DNA from: M3007 sp964539805
GTDB taxonomy: Bacteria > Bacteroidota > Bacteroidia > Chitinophagales > Saprospiraceae
Direction of reading: 5' to 3'
NCBI GenBank assembly: GCA_964539805.1
Contig: CAZIKN010000017.1
Location: 1-64,000, forward strand
DNA length: 64,000 nucleotides
Shown: positions 58,401-64,000 of the stretch, one piece after another
Layout of the letters: each line of letters begins with the position of its first letter
Position numbering within the stretch: the stretch's first letter is position 1
Program-made: the position numbers and the translations under genes
Notes under the pieces: generated by a model
Seen by the model: only the letters and a program-made list of their open reading frames with translations
What the model was told of the DNA's origin: nothing
The model's database searches: none

Positions 58401-59291
58401 GGGAATACTGCCCTTGGCTCGAAGTCGCTTTCTACGAACACAACAGGAGTAAATAATACTGCCACGGGTGCGGGCACCTTGCGCTTTAATAATGGAAATA
58501 GCAATACCGCATTTGGTTTTCAAGCACTTGAAGACAACCAAGATGGCAATAATAATAGTGCTTTTGGCTATCAGGCACTGAACAAAAACACGGCTGGGAC
58601 ACAAAACACAGCCATTGGTAGTGCCGCATTGTTCGGCAATACATCAGGTTCCGAAAACATAGCAATCGGGGATGCTGCCGGTACGTCCAATAAAACAGGC
58701 AGTCGAAATACTTTTGTTGGCAAAAATACGAACGCCAATCTCGACAATTTGGTCAACGCAACCGCAATAGGCTATTCTGCAAATGCTACAGTCTCCAATT
58801 CTGTCCGAATTGGCAATACAGGTATCAGCTCCATCGGTGGCCAAGTAGGCTGGTCCAACCTCTCCGATTCCCGCGTCAAAACCGCCATCGCCGAAAACAT
58901 CCCCGGCCTCGCCTTCATCCAGAAACTCCGCCCCGTCAGCTACCGCTACGACATCCGCCGCCAAAACGCCCTGCTCGGCATTACGGACACGGCCCAATGG
59001 GAGGGCAAGTACGACATCGAAAAAATGACCTTCTCCGGCTTCATCGCTCAGGAAGTAGAGCAGGCCGCCCGCTCCATCGGTTATGACTTCTCTGGCGTGG
59101 ACGCGCCCAAGAACGACAAAAGTCTCTACGGGTTGCGCTACGCGGAGTTCACGGTGCCGCTCGTGAAGGCAGTACAAGAGCAGCAGGCCATGATAGAAGA
59201 ACAAAAACGCCTCATACAAGCCCTCGAGGCGCGGCTGAGCGCACTCGAAAAGACGCTGCCCAAAGATAATAATAGTCAAAAAGGCGAGTAA
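55500..59291 (+). CDS. Repetitive surface adhesin with C-terminal peptidase S74 chaperone domain
   Basis: A 1263-aa exported protein. I start at MKQVFVFTILFCFFNARLWA (signal peptide); the frame is open to 55386. An N-terminal domain (IPQSFQYQAIARDKDQKPLA to about residue 130) is common in Bacteroidota fibre-like proteins. Then come low-complexity repeats with DGQVLKWN and GDVSGT segments (residues about 130-690), 17-aa head-type repeats (about 720-1065, NTANG-ALxSNTTG), and the C-terminal intramolecular chaperone domain (NLSDSRVKTAI, then a helical coiled tail EEQKRLIQALEARLSALEK). S74 domains trimerise beta-helical fibres and then cleave themselves off at the Ser-Asp site. Likely a trimeric surface fibre. 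No T9SS sorting domain is present. Confidence 0.85.
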   Translation: MKQVFVFTILFCFFNARLWAQIPQSFQYQAIARDKDQKPLAGATLEVEVKILRNGTEVFSETHGDVKTAPTGLFVLAVGSKEPADFSTINWALSGYSLKVSTTGALVLDLPPSPILSVPYALMAEEVRTEKQQLTLSNGNVLSITGGNSVTLPTGGQNLQAGQGIGISNNTITNTGDTDPTDDLIKTSTAGGDVSGTFSTLSVDRIKGRPLASATPQNGQVLKWDAAAGTWKPDNDLNTVGSGNTATAAPILGDGSAGNQVRLAPGNASGQVLKWNGTTWGPAADETGTGASNTYAAGPGISVTGSSPNFTINNTGDTNAADDLTTATNFGGDVSGTFNNLQINANAIGATELANGAVTGAKIAQQNATDGQVLKWNTASGTWLPQNDIGGGTGDGWGSQTAVTGTTLTGNGSATSPLNLAPQGASNGQVLKWNATNSTWIPAQDLSASTLEDLLDVTTTGVINGQVLQWNGTQWAPTSPKTYSAGAGITIDAQNKIINTAPDVPLSLLGGGATTVTGTYPNLTVTTPAAAAYTAGPGITVTGSSPNFTINNTGDTNAADDLTNATNFGGDVSGTYNNLQIGTDVIGSNEIANGSVGSAEIADGSIGAIKIADGSINNSKIVDGTLTGSKIAQQGAADGQVLKWDDVLKTWKPSSDNDGGSLGWNLTGNAGTDPATNFIGTTDAQPISFRVNDTLRMKLWGDGRLELFNRVATNTFVGQGAGQSNTTGRFNTANGADALFSNTIGLSNTAHGYRALLSNTTGNQNTANGALALKSNTDGYNNTANGAFALESNIDGYNNTATGAFALESNIDGYNNTANGAFALKSNTTGESNTATGINALLSNTTGRSNTANGVQALSYNITGNRNTANGAFALNINTTGDNNTANGYDALYSNTTGDNNTANGYDALYSNTTGNRNTANGYLALRSNKTGNSNVAFGAHALYSNTASSNLVAVGDSALYSNTGGVGNTALGSKSLSTNTTGVNNTATGAGTLRFNNGNSNTAFGFQALEDNQDGNNNSAFGYQALNKNTAGTQNTAIGSAALFGNTSGSENIAIGDAAGTSNKTGSRNTFVGKNTNANLDNLVNATAIGYSANATVSNSVRIGNTGISSIGGQVGWSNLSDSRVKTAIAENIPGLAFIQKLRPVSYRYDIRRQNALLGITDTAQWEGKYDIEKMTFSGFIAQEVEQAARSIGYDFSGVDAPKNDKSLYGLRYAEFTVPLVKAVQEQQAMIEEQKRLIQALEARLSALEKTLPKDNNSQKGE
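57655..58330 (+). repeat. 51-bp tandem repeats (17-aa head-type repeats) in the S74 adhesin
   Basis: About 13 units of 51 bp, each encoding a variant of NTANGYDALYSNTTGDN. Two neighbouring units (58149 and 58200) are identical at DNA level. The pattern matches YadA-head-like left-handed beta-roll repeats. Less regular copies continue to about 58690. Confidence 0.85.
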
Positions 59292-59382
59292 TTCGAGGCA
59301 AATGCTTATTTTTGCTCGAAAAAAGAACTTGGCAAAAGATATTTTTCATCAAAATGTAAAAGAGGCGCTTATTAACACCACC

Positions 59383-59928
59383 ATGCAAAAATCCCTCATC
59401 GCCCTTGTCCTATTCGCACACGGCAGCCTCCACGCCCAGCAGGGCAGCCTCACCCCTACCCTACTCGCCCCCGCAGGCGGTTTCGCCAGCAACAGCAGCG
59501 GCTCCATCAGTTGGAGCATGGGCGAAGTAGCCGTAGATCACTTAGCCGGGCTTACCCAGGGCTTCCAGCAGCCCCTGTCGGATTCCCTGAGCAAGCTGCC
59601 GCCCAAGCCCCTGCCCGAGGATGTCGAAAAACTAAGATTGGCATTGCCCAATTTCATCACGCCTGATGGCAACCTTCAAAACGACGTATTCGATCCCGTA
59701 AGCATTTTAAATACAGCACCGTTCAACTTTGATATTGATCCAAACAATACCGAAATGACCATCCTCAACCGCTGGGGCGAAATCATATTTAAAGCCAGGC
59801 CATACCGCGCCTGGGAAGGAAAAACCTCCGATAAGGGCCACGAGCTGCCGCCGGCAACATATTATTTCAAACTGCTGCTCCAGCCCGGATCAAAGCAAAT
59901 TAAGGGAGCCGTTAATTTGTTGAAGTAG
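59383..59928 (+). CDS. Small exported protein with T9SS type B (CHU_C) sorting domain
   Basis: A 181-aa protein. I start at MQKSLIALVLFAHGSLHAQQ (signal peptide); the frame opens at 59302. After the leader comes the short SISWSMGEVAVDHLAGLTQGFQQP type of motif common in small Bacteroidota T9SS substrates. The rest is a CHU_C domain (NFITPDGNLQNDVFDPVSIL, MTILNRWGEIIF, LPPATYYFKLLL). It lies 91 bp downstream of the S74 adhesin gene and is probably co-transcribed. It might act with that fibre at the surface, which is inference from position. Confidence 0.82.
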   Translation: MQKSLIALVLFAHGSLHAQQGSLTPTLLAPAGGFASNSSGSISWSMGEVAVDHLAGLTQGFQQPLSDSLSKLPPKPLPEDVEKLRLALPNFITPDGNLQNDVFDPVSILNTAPFNFDIDPNNTEMTILNRWGEIIFKARPYRAWEGKTSDKGHELPPATYYFKLLLQPGSKQIKGAVNLLK

Positions 59929-59949
59929 GGCCTGAATCTTGGGATCTGG

Positions 59950-59992
59950 AAAAAAAGCCCTCGTGCAATCTAACTGCACGAGGGCTTTTTTT
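59950..59992 (+). terminator. Intrinsic terminator after the small CHU_C gene
   Basis: AAAAAGCCCTCGTGCA / TGCACGAGGGCTTTTTTT, a perfect long stem with flanking A- and T-runs, usable in both directions. Its T-run is the outermost part of the adjacent REP-like palindrome. Confidence 0.92.
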
Positions 59993-60063
59993 GTGCTGGT
60001 ATGGTTTAGTCATACGATGACTCGGAGTCATCGTATGACTAAACCATACCAGCACAAAAAAAG
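59985..60063. repeat. REP-like palindrome overlapping a terminator T-run
   Basis: Perfect 38-bp arms with a CGG loop, the longest in the window. The inner part is the common core. The outer left arm (CTTTTTTTGTGCTGGTATGG) includes the T-run of the terminator, and the right arm is its exact inverse. Confidence 0.9.
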
Positions 60064-60089
60064 AATTTTTAATTTTTCTGCTCCATCAT

Positions 60090-60115
60090 GGGTACCTCCG
60101 CCTGCCCACCGCCAC
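60090..60115 (+). promoter_or_regulatory. GGGTACC-N15-CCAC bipartite motif (site C)
   Basis: GGGTACC at 60090-60096, 15 bases, CCAC at 60112-60115, continuing TTATTGTCAAACA. It lies 85 bases upstream of the 60201 ATG. The region is homologous to site A upstream of the mirror copy, but the 15 bases between the halves have changed while both halves are intact. Confidence 0.6.
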
Positions 60116-60200
60116 TTATTGTCAAACAGCGGTTCAAAAATCATCAACACTGCTGATTCACTAAAAACTTATCCATCACATCATCTAAAAAAATAACATC

Positions 60201-60683
60201 ATGACAACCCGTTTTTCTTTTCGCTCCGCCCTCATCGCTGTCGCCATCGCTTTCGCAGCACCCACATTTGCAGTATCCTCTAACGGCGCTGTTTGCTTCG
60301 AGGCACCACAACAAATCGTAAACCTCCCAGCAGGCACTCAGGTCACCGTTACCCTCAACGAACCCCTCGATGCTGACCAGGTCGCTATCGGAAACGCCGT
60401 GGACTTTAACGTAAGAAGCAACGTGCTCGTAAATGGCAAAGTGCTTATCGCAGCAGGTGCCACCGCCACCGGATGGGTCAAAAATGTAAAGAAAAGCTGC
60501 GGCGGTAAATGCCTCGAAATCACCCTGACCGTAGAAAGCGCAACCGCCGTGGACGGACAAACCGTAAACCTCAGGAGCATCCCACATGTGGTTAAAGCCC
60601 CTTGCTGCGACGGCGCCACTCAGGCAAACATAGGCACCAACCTCACCGCAAGGGTACTCAACGATATCCAAATCAACGCGTAA
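60201..60683 (+). CDS. Small exported protein, near-identical to the 10538 gene (copy 5)
   Basis: A 160-aa protein with signal peptide (MTTRFSFRSALIAVAIAFAAP). It differs from the product of 10538-11020 at about seven positions, all within the first 50 residues; the remaining 110 residues are identical. It has the same SCGGKC and APCCDG segments. It is first in a two-gene unit with copy 6, mirroring the order at 9966-11020. The upstream leader (site C, TTGTCAAACAGC, CATCAACACTGCTGA) is shared with that unit. Confidence 0.78.
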   Translation: MTTRFSFRSALIAVAIAFAAPTFAVSSNGAVCFEAPQQIVNLPAGTQVTVTLNEPLDADQVAIGNAVDFNVRSNVLVNGKVLIAAGATATGWVKNVKKSCGGKCLEITLTVESATAVDGQTVNLRSIPHVVKAPCCDGATQANIGTNLTARVLNDIQINA

Positions 60684-60742
60684 AAACCATAAAAGACCAA
60701 TAAAACAATCTTCCTTTTCAACATTTTCAATACACAAACAAC

Positions 60743-61225
60743 ATGAAAAACTTATTGATTTGTGGTCTAATTAGCTGCTCCAACATAGAAAGCATCAAAG
60801 CCCAATATGAAGACCCCATGCCTGCTCCCGTTTTTAAGGTTGCTTTTCACAAAAACATAAGCTTGCCCGCAGGAACCATAATCCTGCTCGAAACATGTGA
60901 ACAAATATCCTCTTCCCAGGTAAGTGTAGGAAAAAACCTACAATGCAAAGTCAGAACAAATGTCTTGGTACAGGGACACATTGCCATCAGAACAAATGCC
61001 CTTGCTGTTGGCCGTATAAAGTCCATTTCCCCTTCTACACACAACAACCCGGGGACTATTGTCATAGAAATGGTACAAGTGCAGGCGGTGGATGGAAAAA
61101 TGATTTCCTTGGTCGGAAGCGAACAAACCATAAAAGGCCAATTTCCGGGCCAGGACGTTTCCATTGAACAAGGTGTGAACATGACTTCATTTGTAAACAA
61201 CAATACCGAAATAAATATTGATTGA
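60743..61225 (+). CDS. Small exported protein of the VGxxVxFxVRTNV family (copy 6)
   Basis: A 160-aa protein with a short leader (MKNLLICGLISCSNIESIKAQ). Core: LPAGTIILLETCEQI, VGKNLQCKVRTNVLVQGHIA, NALAVGRIKSI, VQAVDGKMISLVGSEQTIKG, QFPGQDVSIEQG. It corresponds in position and sequence type to copy 1, but the two are only moderately similar, unlike the near-identical first genes of the two units. It is 59 bp behind copy 5 and is followed by a terminator. Confidence 0.75.
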   Translation: MKNLLICGLISCSNIESIKAQYEDPMPAPVFKVAFHKNISLPAGTIILLETCEQISSSQVSVGKNLQCKVRTNVLVQGHIAIRTNALAVGRIKSISPSTHNNPGTIVIEMVQVQAVDGKMISLVGSEQTIKGQFPGQDVSIEQGVNMTSFVNNNTEINID

Positions 61226-61250
61226 TGCTTCTTGACTTGTCGTATCTCAG

Positions 61251-61286
61251 CCTGTAATGTTCTTTGCAACATTGCGGGTTTTTTTA
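61251..61286 (+). terminator. Intrinsic terminator after copy 6
   Basis: CCTGTAATGTT / AACATTGCGGG stem (two G-T pairs), 6-base loop, then seven T, 25 bases past the stop. Confidence 0.75.
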
Positions 61287-61289
61287 TCA

Positions 61290-61384
61290 TATAGTCAACG
61301 TAAAGTAGTTTTGAGCCTGCACTTATCTTTATGTCTTTGAATATCAAGCCGATAAATCCATAAAACCACTTAAATCCGGGTATA
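61290..61384 (-). repeat. ~105-bp degenerate interspersed repeat, copy R3
   Basis: On the minus strand it begins TATACCCGGATTTAAGTGG and ends CTACTTTACGTTGACTATA, matching both ends of R1 and R2; the middle has diverged. It follows the terminator of copy 6. The rest of 61226-61547 shows nothing else I can name. Confidence 0.65.
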
Positions 61385-61547
61385 ACATCGAAAACGTTTT
61401 CCTAAAAATTTCATTTCCTTAAAAATCAGGGAGTTACCGTATGTTTTGTTTAATTTTTACAAAAATAATAAACCAAAAGATTAAACAGAATTACCTGCAA
61501 GCCGTTTTGATTGCAAATTTCACACAACATTTAAACGCTTTCAAATT

Positions 61548-62510
61548 ATGAAGAAGTTACTTTTTGGTCTTTTGCTTGCCCTCTGCGGAGGCTTTCTTTT
61601 CACTGCATGCCAGGATGAGGACGAACCTGAAGTGGTCACCCCACAAAACATTGTAGCACTTGCGCAAGGCAATTCCAATCTCAGCACATTGGTATCTGCA
61701 CTCCAGCGTGCCGACCTCGTAAATACCCTCAATGGTACTGGTCCATTTACGGTGTTCGCACCTACCAACCAAGCGTTCTCCGATGCCCTTAAGGCACTTG
61801 GTTTTGCCAAATTGGAGGATGTTCCTGTGGCAACCTTGAAGCAGATTTTGTTGAACCACGTTCTCTCCGGCGAGGTAAAGGCAGCAAGCGTACCTACAGC
61901 GGGCTACGTCAAAACCCTGGCTACTTTTGGCACCACAACAAGCCAAATCAGCCTTTTTGCACAGCGCAGCGCAGCAGGTGTAAAATTGAATAAAGACGTG
62001 AACGTAACCACTGCTGATGTTACGGCTACCAACGGCGTAGTACACATTGTTGATAAGGTAATCACTTTGCCTACTGTGGTAAACCATGCCCTGAACAATC
62101 CAGAATTTAGCACGCTGGTGGCGGCATTGACACGTCCAGGTCTTACCCCTGCCGGACAGCCTACTTATGTGGATATTCTGTCAGGTGCCGGCCCGTTTAC
62201 GGTTATGGCTCCTACCAATGCCGCTTTCGCTGCCTTGTTGGCCGAACTCAAACTGACCAGCTTAGATCAGGTGGACAATGCTACCTTGAATGCTGTATTG
62301 ACTTACCATGTTGTAACAGCCAATGTTTTGTCTTCTCAATTGACTAACGGTCAGGAAGTTACAGCTTTGAGCAAGGGTAAATTTACCATCGGTTTGACCG
62401 GTGGCGCAAAAATTACAGATGCCCAAAAACGTGTATCAAATATTATTCTAACAGATGTACAAGGTACAAATGGCGTAGTACACGCTATTGACAAGGTGCT
62501 TCTGCCTTAA
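61548..62510 (+). CDS. Fasciclin (FAS1) domain lipoprotein, two domains
   Basis: A 320-aa lipoprotein (lipobox FTAC) with two FAS1 domains, about residues 35-175 and 180-320. Each begins with the FAS1 helix pattern (LSTLVSALQRADLVNTL and FSTLVAALTRPGLTPAG), contains the H1 box (GPFTVFAPTNQAF and GPFTVMAPTNAAF) and ends with the H2 box (TNGVVHIVDKVITLP and TNGVVHAIDKVLLP). FAS1 domains mediate adhesion or protein interaction. Likely anchored in the outer membrane. It has its own terminator. Confidence 0.93.
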   Translation: MKKLLFGLLLALCGGFLFTACQDEDEPEVVTPQNIVALAQGNSNLSTLVSALQRADLVNTLNGTGPFTVFAPTNQAFSDALKALGFAKLEDVPVATLKQILLNHVLSGEVKAASVPTAGYVKTLATFGTTTSQISLFAQRSAAGVKLNKDVNVTTADVTATNGVVHIVDKVITLPTVVNHALNNPEFSTLVAALTRPGLTPAGQPTYVDILSGAGPFTVMAPTNAAFAALLAELKLTSLDQVDNATLNAVLTYHVVTANVLSSQLTNGQEVTALSKGKFTIGLTGGAKITDAQKRVSNIILTDVQGTNGVVHAIDKVLLP

Positions 62511-62538
62511 TATTTATACTTTCTATAATTCCTTTATG

Positions 62539-62576
62539 TTGGCCGGGTCACTTGCGGGTGATTCGGCCAATTTTTT
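62539..62576 (+). terminator. Intrinsic terminator after the fasciclin gene
   Basis: TTGGCCGGGTCAC / GTGATTCGGCCAA stem with a 6-base loop and six T, 28 bases past the stop. The remaining bases to 62713 show no gene. Confidence 0.85.
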
Positions 62577-62713
62577 GGGTGCCCATAATGTGCTTTTCGA
62601 GGCTGCTCTTGCGGTGAAGCGCTGCGCGGCGGCGACCGAAATGAGCAAATTCAGTGCTTATGGGATTGGGTTGGTCATTTCATTTTAACCGTTATGTTTT
62701 TAAAGGAAAATTT

Positions 62714-63265
62714 TCACAAAATTTTGTTATTCAACAAGTTGTATGGAAACGTCGGCCCAGGCGGCGGCGCGATTTTCGCAAATTCGGCATCCGTTTTTGC
62801 GCGGCGGTGGAGCAGTTCGAGTTTCAAACTTTGCTCACCCTTCCGCATAGCCCATTCGTGGTTGAACGAAAACAAGGGGCGCAAAACGGAGGTCAAGCAT
62901 TTCAAAAACGGTTTTTCGGCGGCAATTTGCCAGTCGTAAACCACTTCACAAACTGCTGGTGAAATTTGAGTAAACGTCCACTCGCCCCGCCCAACAAAAT
63001 CGCCGAGGGCTTCGAGGGCGTAACCTTTTGGGAACTCCGTTTTCGTCACCCGGAATTTCCAGCGCAGCGTGTAGGGCAGCCAGCCCTTCGTGAAAAGTTC
63101 GACGACTTTGCCAACACCGCCGGGCTAACCTTTTTCTCTGGTTTTCACGTCGAGATAGACGCTCGGCCACCAGCGGGCGAGGTCTTCGGCTTCTTTGAGG
63201 GTTCGGTAAACTTCTTCGCAGCTGGCTTCGATTTGCCAACGCGTGATAAAATGATAATTCGACAT
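62714..63265 (-). pseudogene. SRPBCC (polyketide cyclase-like) gene broken by one in-frame stop
   Basis: Reading the minus strand from the ATG at 63263-63265 gives MSNYHFITRWQIEASCEEVY and ARWWPSVYLDVKTREKG, then a TAG at 63125-63127. It then continues in the same frame with PGGVGKVVELFTKGWLPYTL, ALEALGDFVGRGEWTFTQ and a normal end at 62714. The 183 residues around the stop match the full length and order of the SRPBCC family, whose members bind hydrophobic ligands in a helix-grip fold. A single nonsense change (or sequencing error) is the only defect. A downstream GTG (63049) could in principle start a truncated protein, without the N-terminal strand. Confidence 0.82.
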
Positions 63266-63487
63266 TTTTTTGTTATTTGCTTTAAAGCCGCCGACCGATC
63301 ATCATTTTTTGCAAACGGGATGTGATGTTTTTGTCCAAAGTAGTGTGGATGTAAACTTTTTCACCTTGCCAAAACACACATCCTAAACTTGCAACGGTGT
63401 GCCGGCCGGCGCATTTGATTCTCCGGCCAGGTGCAATATGGAAAACGACATAATCAAATGATTTCCAATCGAATATATTTTTATAAA

Positions 63488-63904
63488 TCAGGCCAGCCCT
63501 GCTGCCTTGGCGTGCTTATAAGTATCGGTGTAGTGCCGTAACCGCATCACTTTGCCCGCTTCGTTGAACGTCCAGAGGTGCATTTCTTCGTCGCGGAAAT
63601 GACCACCCGTGGCCGGTATATCGGCTTCAATGATGAACTCAACGGCCACTTGATTGCCGCCTTCCATCATGGACAAAACCTGAAAGTCCCTGATCTGCAT
63701 GTTGCCACCGAGGTATTGAAAAAATTCGAGTACTCCGGCCTTGCCGTGTTTTGCCTGAAGCCACGGGACGCCAGTCTTTTGGGCATGGTTGTCGGTCCAA
63801 TCTTCCCAGCGGACATCGTCGGCTATTTTGTCCAAAATCCCGGGAATGTCACCTTGCCCGAAACAGGCGTAGATTTCTTGAGCAGTTGCAAGATTACTGT
63901 GCAT
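63488..63904 (-). CDS. SnoaL-like (NTF2-fold) protein
   Basis: A 138-aa cytoplasmic protein with the SnoaL/ketosteroid-isomerase-like fold: the opening helix TAQEIYACFGQGDIPGILDK, then DDVRWEDW, a central helix GKAGVLEFFQYLGG, and strands ending HLWTFNEAGKVMRLRHYTDT. Members of this fold often bind small hydrophobic molecules; the substrate cannot be told from sequence. It lies behind the SRPBCC pseudogene start by 222 bp on the same strand. The last 96 bases of the window (63905-64000) show no gene. Confidence 0.88.
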   Translation of the reverse strand: MHSNLATAQEIYACFGQGDIPGILDKIADDVRWEDWTDNHAQKTGVPWLQAKHGKAGVLEFFQYLGGNMQIRDFQVLSMMEGGNQVAVEFIIEADIPATGGHFRDEEMHLWTFNEAGKVMRLRHYTDTYKHAKAAGLA

Positions 63905-64000
63905 AATTGATTGATTGTTAAAAAATTAATAAAAATTGATATACGAAAAGGTTGGGATGGTTCTCGATGCAGCCTTTTCGGCAGATGAATCACCCCAAAA

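Noticed and set aside
62946..63239. 97-codon Arg-rich frame on the minus strand
   Set aside because: It is an out-of-frame reading of the SRPBCC pseudogene, whose own frame is restored by ignoring one TAG.

Overview
The window looks like a chromosomal piece of a Bacteroidota bacterium, most likely of the Saprospiraceae type (the rank is my inference). Supporting evidence is a bacillithiol synthase BshA, type IX secretion (T9SS) features (four CHU_C-type C-terminal sorting domains and a PorP/SprF protein), a Bacteroidota-style BamA/SurA block, lipoproteins, and TAnnTTTG-type promoter boxes.

Layout. 1-9.9 kb is housekeeping: the 3' part of recQ, mobA, a monohaem cytochrome lipoprotein, an unknown lipoprotein, bshA, yqgE, and an outer-membrane biogenesis operon (SurA-like lipoprotein, surA, bamA). 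10-14.2 kb holds two small exported proteins of a family repeated in the window, a papain-like lipoprotein protease, and a REP-associated transposase (RAYT) surrounded and invaded by its presumed REP-like hairpins. 14.2-44.7 kb encodes three giant modular surface proteins (about 3500, 4280 and 2215 aa), each ending in a T9SS type B sorting domain. The first crosses a 100-N assembly gap whose two edges are identical over 55 bp. 44.8-46.3 kb is an ECF sigma factor with its putative anti-sigma factor, upstream of the third giant gene on the same strand. 46.4-53.2 kb holds an exported TPR-CHAT protease-like protein, a PorP/SprF protein and an exported caspase-fold protein. 53.4-61.2 kb has more copies of the small exported family, a 1263-aa adhesin with a peptidase S74 chaperone end, and a small CHU_C protein. 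61.5-64 kb has a fasciclin lipoprotein, an SRPBCC pseudogene and a SnoaL-like protein.

The most interesting signal is a bipartite motif, GGGTACC-N15-CCAC, with exactly the same spacing upstream of the ECF sigma gene and upstream of three small-exported-protein transcription units, two of which are mirror-image near-identical copies 49 kb apart. I propose an autoregulated ECF regulon controlling this family. Separately, the window carries about a dozen copies of a REP-like palindrome (arms TCATACGATGACT / AGTCATCGTATGA). Their outer arms differ from locus to locus yet are perfectly self-complementary. Two copies lie in frame inside the RAYT gene itself, and three sit in a larger MITE-like unit with GAGGCTGTATCA ends. 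A third, degenerate repeat of about 105 bp lies beside the small-exported-protein clusters.
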